A DNA stretch of 64,000 nt. It comes from SZUA-35 sp963781035. GTDB lineage: Bacteria; Actinomycetota; Acidimicrobiia; Acidimicrobiales; SZUA-35. The notes under the pieces were generated by a model that was not told where the DNA came from, did not search any database, and worked only from the letters and a program-made list of their open reading frames with translations. The stretch covers positions 372,001-436,000 of the forward strand of contig CAWAEN010000004.1 in the NCBI GenBank assembly GCA_963781035.1. Reading direction: 5' to 3'. The position numbers and the translations under genes were made by a program. Position 1 is the stretch's first letter, and every line of letters begins with the position of its first letter. This document shows, piece after piece, positions 57,257-64,000 of this stretch.

Positions 57257-58934
57257 CGATGGAACGCTCGAGAGATGCACTGGCGGAGGTACCAGGGGAC
57301 AACGCCGCAACCTGAGCGTGGAAGCGGGCGGTCTCCCGATCGATCAACCCTTCGACGCGGGCGATGAGCCGATCGCGGGCAGCTGCGGCGAGTTCCCGAA
57401 CCGCTTGCTCGCCGAAGATCGCGTTGAGCAGCGCTTGCGACACGCCGGCCGTCCCCGATGCCACCGCCACCTCGCCACCAGTGATGCCACCGGTCTGGGC
57501 GAAGAGCACGATCATCAGCGCCACGCCGACGCCGTTCACCCCGAAGGCCATGACCCGTGCCATGTTGCGCTTGCCGGCGCCGCGCTCCCGCACCAGATCG
57601 AGAATGTCGTCCTGCCACGCGCGGATCTCGGGACCGACCTGTTCGCGGGTCTGATTCGACGCCCGCTCGAGATCTCGGTCGCCGTCGAGAGCGACGACAC
57701 CGCCGGGCAGCTGCCGCCATGTGTTGGTGACCGACAGTGCGGCAGCATCGAGGTGATCGACGAGCAGTTGTTCGAGGGTCGAGGTGATCTCGCCCTGGAC
57801 CTCGCTGGTGGCCGCCGGACGGCCACGCACGAACCCGGCGATCCGATCCCGCACCGCAGAGATTCGGCTCTGCAGCGCCCTCATCATCTCGTTGGTTCCG
57901 ATCAACTCCTGCCACCGATCGAGGACCTCACCCCGGAGCAACGCGCCCCCTGAGAGGTCGGTGCGGATCGCTTCACGACAGGCGGACATTCGCTGGTCAG
58001 CCGCTTCGGTGAGCGCCGCGGCGACACGGTCGGTCGACGTCGAGGCCAAGAGGACCGATCGCGCTCGGTCGGGGACGCTGGCCAGTGCGCCGTCGATCGT
58101 GTGGCGGACCACGCGAGCCCGTTCCTCGGCGTCGACGGCCAGCGCCCCGAGCATGGTCGAGAGCTCGGCCGTGGCTGGGGCCGGAAGCCGCCCATCGACC
58201 AGTTCGTGATCGTCGATGGCAAAGACCGACACGTCCGGCAGGCCGCCATCGGTGAGCATGCTCTGCAGGTGGGGAACGATCTCTGCTGCAGCCCCGGGTG
58301 GCATGCGGTTGATCACCACGGCCAGCGACGTGCCGCGGCTCTTGGCCCGACCGAGGAACTCCCACGGAACGGCGTCGGCGTAGCGAACTGCGGTCGTGAC
58401 GAACAACCAGAGGTCGGCCGCGGCGAGCAGCTGTGTGGCCAACTCTCGATTGGCCTCCTCGACCGAGTCGATGTCCGGTGCGTCGATCAAGGCAAGGCCA
58501 GGCAGCAGGGTCGGTACCGCCTCGACCTTCAGCGTCTCCCCGGTGGCAACGCCGTCACCGGTCACGCGGGGGAGATGCGGGAGGATGTCGGTGGCCGAGA
58601 ACCACGGCAGGTCATCTGGATGACAGATCAGGACCGGAGCCCGGGTGGTGGGCCGGAGGACACCGGACGGTGACACGTCGGCGCCGGCCAGCGAGTTCGT
58701 GATGGTGGACTTCCCCGAGCCGGTCGACCCGCCGAGCACGGCCAGCAGAGGGGCGTCGAGCCGTTCCAGCCTCGGAATCAGGTAGTCGGCGATCTGATTG
58801 GCCAGCTCGTTCCTGGTGTCTCGTGCTGCGGGGTCGCCGGGCAGGCCGAACGGGAGGTCGATTGCTCGAAGGGCGTCGTGCAACTGGTGCAGCGACGCAA
58901 CTGTGCGACTCGTCGATCGCCCGTTGGTTGTCAC
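57237..58934 (-). CDS. Dynamin-like GTPase, first of a pair
   Basis: A 565-residue GTPase. G1 LGGSTGSGKSTITNSLAG (about 66-83), G3 LIDAPDIDS, and a weak G4 (VVINRMPPGA) lacking the usual Asp, as seen in some family members. Long helical stalk, then a C-terminal hydrophobic pair (VNGVGVALMIVLFAQTGG, VAVASGTAGVSQALLNAIF) for membrane binding. It overlaps its partner by 20 bases and starts 10 bases after xylB. Both members differ in sequence, suggesting an obligate heteromer. Confidence 0.85.
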   Translation of the reverse strand: MTTNGRSTSRTVASLHQLHDALRAIDLPFGLPGDPAARDTRNELANQIADYLIPRLERLDAPLLAVLGGSTGSGKSTITNSLAGADVSPSGVLRPTTRAPVLICHPDDLPWFSATDILPHLPRVTGDGVATGETLKVEAVPTLLPGLALIDAPDIDSVEEANRELATQLLAAADLWLFVTTAVRYADAVPWEFLGRAKSRGTSLAVVINRMPPGAAAEIVPHLQSMLTDGGLPDVSVFAIDDHELVDGRLPAPATAELSTMLGALAVDAEERARVVRHTIDGALASVPDRARSVLLASTSTDRVAAALTEAADQRMSACREAIRTDLSGGALLRGEVLDRWQELIGTNEMMRALQSRISAVRDRIAGFVRGRPAATSEVQGEITSTLEQLLVDHLDAAALSVTNTWRQLPGGVVALDGDRDLERASNQTREQVGPEIRAWQDDILDLVRERGAGKRNMARVMAFGVNGVGVALMIVLFAQTGGITGGEVAVASGTAGVSQALLNAIFGEQAVRELAAAARDRLIARVEGLIDRETARFHAQVAALSPGTSASASLERSIDGLVRP

Positions 58935-58944
58935 GGACGACAGG

Positions 58945-60393
58945 TTACGGCGAGCTGCTCACCGCCCCCTCCGTCATGCGGTCATAGCGCTCACGAACGT
59001 CGGAACCATCGTGCTCGGGGGCGACGCTGTCACCGGCACCGAGGTTCCATCGCTGAGCGACCGTCTCGAGGTTGTCTGCGCTCGCCACGACGGCCGCTTG
59101 CGCCGCGGCACCGGTGGCAACGGTTTCGTCGGTGTGGGGAACCACGATGGAGCGACCCGAGAGATCGGCCAGTCGTTGTCGGTAGGCGACGCTGCGGGCA
59201 CCGCCACCGACGAGAAACAGACGTCCGTCGACCGAGGCACCGACCGCAGAGAGTGCATCGACTCCGTCGAGCAGGCCGCACAGCACACCGTCGTGGGCAG
59301 CGAGGGCGATCTGTTGCCGAGTCGTGGCATTCGTGACGCCGAACATCGTTCCGGTGGCGTCTGGAACGTTGGGGGTGCGCTCGCCGTCGAACCACGGGAT
59401 CACCGTCACGGTGCCGGGTTCGGCTGCTGCGCCGAGAGCGAGCTCGGCCAATTCCGCCGGGCCGAGTCCGAACCAGCGAGCCACCGTGTCGGTGACCTTG
59501 GTGGCATTGAGCGTGCAGACGAGGGGCAGGAAGGCGCCGTCGGCCGAGGCGAACCCGGCCACCGCGGCCGAGGGGTCCCGCGTCGGTGTCGCCGACACGG
59601 CGAAGGCGGTGCCAGACGTCCCGAGCGAGATGGTCGCGTCGCCAGATCGAAGACCAAGGCCGAGCGCAGCGCTCATGTTGTCCCCACTGCCGGGGCCCAC
59701 GAGGACAGCGGGCGGAAGACCAAGGTCCTCAGCAACTTCGGGCAGAAGCGTTCCGGCGGCTTGCTCGGGGCCGAGCACGAGCGGAAGCTCGGCGGAGAAT
59801 TCGGCATCGCCGACGGCCCGAGCGATGAGGTCAGGAAGATACCGATTCTCGACGGGATCGAACCAGCCGGTCCCGGAAGCGTCGCCCCGATCGGTCACGT
59901 GGCGGCCGGTGAGCCGCCACGTGAGGTAGTCGTGGGGCAGCATGACCTTGGCCGCGCGGGCGAGAGCCTCCGGTTCTTGATCAGCGACCCACGCCAGCTT
60001 CGTGATCGTGATGGCAGGGACGGGAACGGTGCCGGTGGCATCGGCCCACGCTTCAGCGCCCCACGCGGCGACGAGCCGCTCGGCCTGCGGCGCCGACTCG
60101 GTGTCGTTCCACAGCTTTGCCGGGCGGACGGGGTTTCCGGCCTCGTCGATCAGCACCAGGCCGTGCTGCTGGCCGGCGACCGACATGGCCACCACCTGGC
60201 GGCGGATGTCTCCGAGCGCCTGCACGGCTTCGCGAAGTGCTGCCCACCACGAGGCGGGGTCCTGCTCCGATCGGGGCGGACTGGTGGCGGGGTGGCGAGC
60301 CGACGCGGACGCAAGGATCTCACCACTTGTGAGATCGCGGGCCTCCACCTTTGTGGACTGTGTCGACGAGTCGACGCCGAGGACGACGGGCAT
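58945..60393 (-). CDS. xylB: Xylulokinase
   Basis: A 482-residue FGGY sugar kinase that phosphorylates D-xylulose. LGVDSSTQSTKVEARDL (ATP site), AMSVAGQQHGLVLID, RPAKLWNDTESAPQ, PHDYLTWRLTGRHVTDRGDA, ISLGTSGTAFAVS and the C-terminal LFLVGGGARSVAYRQRLAD match XylB. The catalytic Asp is in GDNMSAALGLG. It follows xylA by 9 bases and precedes the dynamin pair by 10 bases. Confidence 0.94.
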   Translation of the reverse strand: MPVVLGVDSSTQSTKVEARDLTSGEILASASARHPATSPPRSEQDPASWWAALREAVQALGDIRRQVVAMSVAGQQHGLVLIDEAGNPVRPAKLWNDTESAPQAERLVAAWGAEAWADATGTVPVPAITITKLAWVADQEPEALARAAKVMLPHDYLTWRLTGRHVTDRGDASGTGWFDPVENRYLPDLIARAVGDAEFSAELPLVLGPEQAAGTLLPEVAEDLGLPPAVLVGPGSGDNMSAALGLGLRSGDATISLGTSGTAFAVSATPTRDPSAAVAGFASADGAFLPLVCTLNATKVTDTVARWFGLGPAELAELALGAAAEPGTVTVIPWFDGERTPNVPDATGTMFGVTNATTRQQIALAAHDGVLCGLLDGVDALSAVGASVDGRLFLVGGGARSVAYRQRLADLSGRSIVVPHTDETVATGAAAQAAVVASADNLETVAQRWNLGAGDSVAPEHDGSDVRERYDRMTEGAVSSSP

Positions 60394-60402
60394 GCGAAGT
60401 CC

Positions 60403-61740
60403 TCAGGACACCGTGTCGATGTGGCGGGCCACGAGACGTTCGAGCAGTTCCTGTCGACCGGACAAGGGTTGTGGTTCGCGCCCGGAGGCGATCACCTCGT
60501 CGTGGATCTGTTGGAGCGTCACGCCACCGTCGAGAATGGCACGCGCGTCGGGTTGGTCCCATCCGGCATATCGCTCCTCGACGCGGCGGGCCAACTGGCC
60601 TTCGTCGATGATCGACTGGGCGACGAGCAGCGACTTGGCGAGCGTGTCCATCGCTCCGATGTGGGCGATGAACAGATCCTCCCGGGCGATCGACTGGCGT
60701 CGGAGTTTGCAGTCGAACATCATTCCGCCGGTGGTGAATCCGCCGCCGCGGAGGATTTCGAGCAGGCCGAGGGACATGTCCTCGACTGACGTGGGGAACA
60801 GGTCGAGATCCCAGCCGAGGCGATCGTCGCCGGCGTTGGCATCGATCGAGCCGAAGATGCCGTTGTCGACGGCGACGGCCACCTCGTGGTGGAAATCGTG
60901 GCCGGAGAGCGTGGCGTGGTTCACCTCGATGTTCACCTTGATCTCGTTCTCCAACCCGTACTTCTGGAGGAACGCGTACACGGCGGCGACGTCGTAGTCG
61001 TACTGGTGCTTGGTGGGTTCCATCGGTTTCGGCTCGATGAGGATCGTGCCGGTGAAACCGATGTCGTGTTTGTGTTGCACGACCATGTTCATGAACCGGC
61101 CGAGCTGGTCGAGCTCACGTTTCATGTCGGTGTTGAGGAGGGTTTCGTAGCCTTCACGACCGCCCCAGAGCACGTAGTTCGCGCCGCCGAGTTCGTTGGT
61201 CTTCTGCAGGCAATGGGCGACCTGGGCTGCTGCATACCGAAACATCTCGGGATCGGGATTGGTCGCTGCGCCCGCCATGAATCGGGGATGGGAGAAGGCG
61301 TTGGTGGTGCCCCACAACAACTCGACCCCCGTGCGGCTCATGTGTTCGCCGGCGTAGTCGACCATCTGGTCGAGGTTGTGACAGGTCTCGGCGAAGGTTG
61401 CCCCGGCGGGGGCGATGTCGGCATCGTGGAACGAGAAGAACGGCGCTCCGAGCTTGGACACGAACTCGAAGGCAGCGTCCATCTTGGCTCGGGCGGCGAC
61501 CATCGGATCGGTGGTACCGGCGAAGGTCGGATGCCACGGACGGTCGAGGGTTCCCGATCCGAAGATGTCGAACCCATCCCAGGCGAAGCTGTGCCAGTAA
61601 CACACACCGAAACGAAGGTGTTCGGCCATCGTGCGGTCGCCGACCATTCGATCGGCCTGGTACCAGCGGAACGCCAACGGATTGTCGCTGGCAACGCCTT
61701 CGTAGTTGATGGTGTCGACGGTGTCGAAGAACTCGGTCAT
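60403..61740 (-). CDS. xylA: Xylose isomerase
   Basis: A 445-residue class II xylose isomerase converting D-xylose to D-xylulose. Catalytic His and metal ligands are in FSFHDADIAP, TILIEPKPMEPTKHQYDYD, IEVNHATLSGHDFHHEV and SIDANAGDDRLGWDLDLFPT. ATG 61740 follows AGGAGAC at good spacing. First gene of the leftward xylA-xylB-dynamin-dynamin-SCP2 run. The nearest regulatory gene is not visible. Confidence 0.96.
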   Translation of the reverse strand: MTEFFDTVDTINYEGVASDNPLAFRWYQADRMVGDRTMAEHLRFGVCYWHSFAWDGFDIFGSGTLDRPWHPTFAGTTDPMVAARAKMDAAFEFVSKLGAPFFSFHDADIAPAGATFAETCHNLDQMVDYAGEHMSRTGVELLWGTTNAFSHPRFMAGAATNPDPEMFRYAAAQVAHCLQKTNELGGANYVLWGGREGYETLLNTDMKRELDQLGRFMNMVVQHKHDIGFTGTILIEPKPMEPTKHQYDYDVAAVYAFLQKYGLENEIKVNIEVNHATLSGHDFHHEVAVAVDNGIFGSIDANAGDDRLGWDLDLFPTSVEDMSLGLLEILRGGGFTTGGMMFDCKLRRQSIAREDLFIAHIGAMDTLAKSLLVAQSIIDEGQLARRVEERYAGWDQPDARAILDGGVTLQQIHDEVIASGREPQPLSGRQELLERLVARHIDTVS

Positions 61741-61870
61741 TGCGGGTCTCCTGCTGCGAGTCGCGTGGTCACTGGTGTAGCCGATCACGGGCGCCGTCAC
61801 ATAGGCAGGGCGGGCCGATCGACCCGCCGTCCACTTGACCGATTCGTCGTCTCGGGTACGGTCTGGCGCG

Positions 61871-62515
61871 GTGGAGATGGAGCACTCGCCCGATGATGCG
61901 ATCGACTGGCATGAGGCCCACCGGCTCGACGCAGTGCTGCCGGCGGCGGCGCTTGCCATCACCCTCATGCTCACCAAGTATCCGCATCGGGGTCACGCCA
62001 CCTTTCACGGTCTGTTGCTGCGTTTGGACTCAGATCCACTCGCTGTCGTCGAGTTCGATGTGCCGTTGCCGTCTCGAGGTTGGGAGATTCGCGCCTCGGG
62101 CCTCTGGGCCGAGCTGGTATGTGAGACCCCGATGGAGCATTGGAGCTACGGACTGGAAGCGTTCGGGCTTGCAGTGGACCACCCTGCAGAGCTGATGGGG
62201 GCCGCGGTTGGGCGACGCGAGCCGCTTGGCTGGGAAGTCGAGTTCGAGGCTCGGGCCCCGGCGCAGCACACCACCGGCCAGAGCTATGGGCAGGCCGGTT
62301 CCGTGCACGGTGTCGTACTGGAGGCCGAAGGGTCGACCGAGGTCGATGGCTACGGCGTCCGTTCACACTGGTGGGGGAGCGAGACCCCACTCTCGATCGG
62401 ACTCGGCGGGCATCCGGTCGGCGAACCGACCCTCGTCTACCCGACGATCGGAGGTGTGTGGTCGGTCACCCTCGACGAAAACGGGATGGCGTCGACGTTC
62501 GTTCCGAGCGACTGA
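61871..62515 (+). CDS. Hypothetical protein
   Basis: A 214-residue soluble protein I do not recognise. It starts MEMEHSPDDAIDWHEAHRLD and is beta-rich (VVEFDVPLPSRGWEIRASGL, GWEVEFEARAPAQHT, LVYPTIGGVWSVTLDE). Trp/His content is high (SHWWGSETP). GTG 61871 is chosen; ATG 61877 is equally possible. It is divergent from xylA and convergent with the DUF368 gene. Possibly an enzyme-associated or lipid-pathway protein, but no motif supports a role. Confidence 0.55.
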   Translation: MEMEHSPDDAIDWHEAHRLDAVLPAAALAITLMLTKYPHRGHATFHGLLLRLDSDPLAVVEFDVPLPSRGWEIRASGLWAELVCETPMEHWSYGLEAFGLAVDHPAELMGAAVGRREPLGWEVEFEARAPAQHTTGQSYGQAGSVHGVVLEAEGSTEVDGYGVRSHWWGSETPLSIGLGGHPVGEPTLVYPTIGGVWSVTLDENGMASTFVPSD

Positions 62516-62551
62516 AGCCGCCCGACCCGAACGATCCGACTCCTGGCGCTG

Positions 62552-63478
62552 TCAGACGCCGGCGTCGATCGGTTGGCCGATGTCCTCGGCGGCCTCGGCC
62601 TCGGCGAAGCGAACGATGACGAGCGTGACGACAGCGGCGGCAGCGGCGAGAGCGATCCCGCCTCCGAGCTGACTCAGCGATGGCCATGCGAGGTCGGTCC
62701 CCTTGACTGTCTCCTCGGTGGTCTCTCCGATGACGCCGACACCGTTCGGCCATGGCCACAGTACGCGAATCGATCCGATCATCAAGCCGAGCAAGGCGGC
62801 CATGAGGGTCTGTTCGTAGTGCTCGAGCAGCCAGTTGAGGACGGACGAGAACAGGGCGAGGCCGATGATGGCACCGACGGCGAATACTGCGAGCTGGGCG
62901 ATCTCGCCGCCGAGAACGGCGGCGTACATGCCGAGCATCAGCATGATGAACGAGCCGCTGATCCCGGGGAGGATCATGGCGCAGATGGCGATGGCCCCCG
63001 TTCCGAGAAAGAGAGGAAGGCCGGGGCTCGATACTGCGCCGGTCTGGAAACCGAGCAGCACGAAGGCAATCACCGCAACGCCGATGATGACGGCATATCT
63101 CGTGACGTCACGCGAGCTGATGCCCCGCCAGACGAGAACACAGCTGGCGAGCACCAGCCCGGTGAACACGGCGGCAACACCTTCGGGTCGTTCGATGAGG
63201 AGGGTCTCCATCGAGTGACGCAGGAGCGCAAACGCAGTAGCGGCACCTGCGCCGAGCGGAAGGATGAACAGCCACTCGATCGAGGCGAACTCGTCCCAGC
63301 CGCCTCGAAGATCACCCTTGAGCCAGAACTTGAGCGTGGTCGCCCCCCTGCGGAGGTTGCCGATGAAAGCCCGGTAGATGCCGAGGATCAGGGCGATGGT
63401 TCCGCCGCTGACCCCTGGGACGATGTCGGCGCAGCCCATCAAGAAGCCGCGGCCGAAATGCTTCAACGGTTCGATCAC
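62552..63478 (-). CDS. DUF368 (PopT-type) polyprenyl-phosphate transporter family protein
   Basis: A 308-residue membrane protein with about eight spans. LMGCADIVPGVSGGTIALIL (about 14-33) and ICAMILPGISGSFIMLMLGM (about 164-183) are the paired Gly-Ser-Gly re-entrant motifs that define DUF368. Family members (PopT) recycle undecaprenyl phosphate across the membrane for wall synthesis. An internal repeat of the two motifs reflects inverted-topology duplication. ATG 63478. Follows sdhB on the same strand after a palindrome. Confidence 0.9.
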   Translation of the reverse strand: MIEPLKHFGRGFLMGCADIVPGVSGGTIALILGIYRAFIGNLRRGATTLKFWLKGDLRGGWDEFASIEWLFILPLGAGAATAFALLRHSMETLLIERPEGVAAVFTGLVLASCVLVWRGISSRDVTRYAVIIGVAVIAFVLLGFQTGAVSSPGLPLFLGTGAIAICAMILPGISGSFIMLMLGMYAAVLGGEIAQLAVFAVGAIIGLALFSSVLNWLLEHYEQTLMAALLGLMIGSIRVLWPWPNGVGVIGETTEETVKGTDLAWPSLSQLGGGIALAAAAAVVTLVIVRFAEAEAAEDIGQPIDAGV

Positions 63479-63509
63479 GGCCCAGAGGCTACCCCCGGCT
63501 CGAAACGCT

Positions 63510-63559
63510 CAACTGCCAGCTTCACACGTACCCATGGGTACGTGTGAAGCTGGCAGTTG
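63510..63559. repeat. Perfect 50-bp palindrome between sdhB and the DUF368 gene
   Basis: Positions 63510-63534 are the exact reverse complement of 63535-63559 with no spacer (centre CCCATGGG). Outer part reads CAACTGCCAGCTTCACACG. In RNA it would be a 23-pair or longer hairpin with at most a four-base loop. It follows the sdhB stop by 29 bases on the minus strand, so a terminator is the plain reading, though it lacks a T tract. Confidence 0.9.
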
Positions 63560-63587
63560 GAGGGGCCGGTCAGCCAGAAGGGAAGGG

Positions 63588-64000
63588 TCAGTTGCGCTGA
63601 CCGGAGAGGCGGCGGTTGACCACCTTGGACTTCACGTAGTCGCGGTTCATGTAGGCGATGAAGTCGAGGCTGATCTCTTTCGGGCACGCCTCGGAGCACT
63701 CACCATGGTTGGTGCAGCTCCCGAAGAACTGCTCCATCGTCTCGACCATCGCTTCGGTCCGCTTGTAGCGCTCCGGTTGGCCCTGCGGCAGCGAGTTGAG
63801 ATGCCACAGCTTGGCCGAGGTGAAGAGCTGGCCTGCCGAGTTCGGGCACGCCGCAACACATGCGCCACAGCCGATGCAAGCGGCGGCATCCATCGCGGAT
63901 TCGGCCGCTTCCTTCGGGATCAGGATCTCGTTGGCGTCCCGAGCGTTGCCGGTCGGGGCCGAGACGAAACCGCCGGCGGCGATGACGTGGTCGAGCGCAG
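63588..64000 (-). CDS. sdhB: Succinate dehydrogenase iron-sulphur subunit, C-terminal part (runs off the right edge)
   Basis: The last 136 residues of the iron-sulphur subunit of succinate dehydrogenase/fumarate reductase, linking FAD to quinone at the membrane. ACIGCGACVAACPNSA carries the [4Fe-4S] cysteines and the Cys shared with the [3Fe-4S] cluster; CTNHGECSEACPKEISLDFI carries the remaining cluster cysteines. The frame continues without a stop to base 64000 (ALDHVIAAGGFVSAPTGN). The N-terminal [2Fe-2S] domain is outside the window. Ends the TCA set with sucCD and mdh. Confidence 0.93.
   Translation of the reverse strand, partial: ALDHVIAAGGFVSAPTGNARDANEILIPKEAAESAMDAAACIGCGACVAACPNSAGQLFTSAKLWHLNSLPQGQPERYKRTEAMVETMEQFFGSCTNHGECSEACPKEISLDFIAYMNRDYVKSKVVNRRLSGQRN

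Overview
The window is a 64 kb piece of a high-GC bacterial chromosome with dense, short-spaced operons. I infer an actinobacterium, probably class Acidimicrobiia. The grounds are a maleylpyruvate-isomerase-type DinB protein (a family tied to mycothiol), a GuaB3-type IMP dehydrogenase relative, CIRCE-controlled groESL, paired dynamin-like GTPases, a class II xylose isomerase and secreted DUF4214/Ig-like surface proteins. No rRNA, tRNA, CRISPR array, prophage or transposase was recognised. Almost all of it is core metabolism plus lineage-specific surface and membrane proteins.

Layout. 0-7.7 kb: end of alr, an alpha/beta hydrolase, a DUF3524/QTMAN-like glycosyltransferase, a P1 peptidase and a Trk K+ uptake pair, then a leftward M24 peptidase/PLP dehydratase pair. 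7.9-10.6 kb: t6A tRNA-modification operon tsaE-tsaB-rimI-tsaD. 10.6-14.5 kb: HAD hydrolase, TerC, groES-groEL. 14.6-19.5 kb: one giant secreted repeat protein. 19.7-27.5 kb: mixed small genes (DinB-like, Nudix, DM13, YcaQ/AlkX glycosylase, anchored proline-rich protein). 27.5-30.2 kb: guaB3-guaA. 30.3-38.9 kb: tandem Spondin_N protein, saccharopine-dehydrogenase-like protein, UvrD/PcrA helicase, anchored propeller-like protein, phosphoesterase, Rieske-like remnant. 39-44 kb: sucC-sucD, amidase, purH. 44-47.3 kb: GNAT-methyltransferase fusion, metF, second DUF4214 protein. 47.4-52.4 kb: cytochrome P450 and a heterodimeric ABC exporter. 52.5-55.6 kb: mdh, NTF2-like protein, Fpg/Nei glycosylase, SCP2-like protein. 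55.6-61.7 kb: leftward xylA-xylB-dynamin-dynamin-SCP2 run. 62-64 kb: DUF368 lipid-carrier flippase family and the end of sdhB.

How genes work together: sucCD, mdh and sdhB are TCA-cycle genes; guaB3/guaA and purH serve purine synthesis; metF feeds methionine; tsaE/B/D make t6A; alr, the amidase and DUF368 touch the cell wall; xylA/xylB convert xylose to xylulose 5-phosphate.

A major caution: thirteen genes, several of them normally essential (guaA, sucD, mdh, pcrA), are broken by about 22 single-base indels. Most fit a codon third position: an extra base gives both members of a codon pair (often synonymous), or the wobble base is missing. Repairing them restores uninterrupted proteins of normal length in every case, so I annotate each as one CDS and treat the breaks as probable consensus errors from a polymorphic population.
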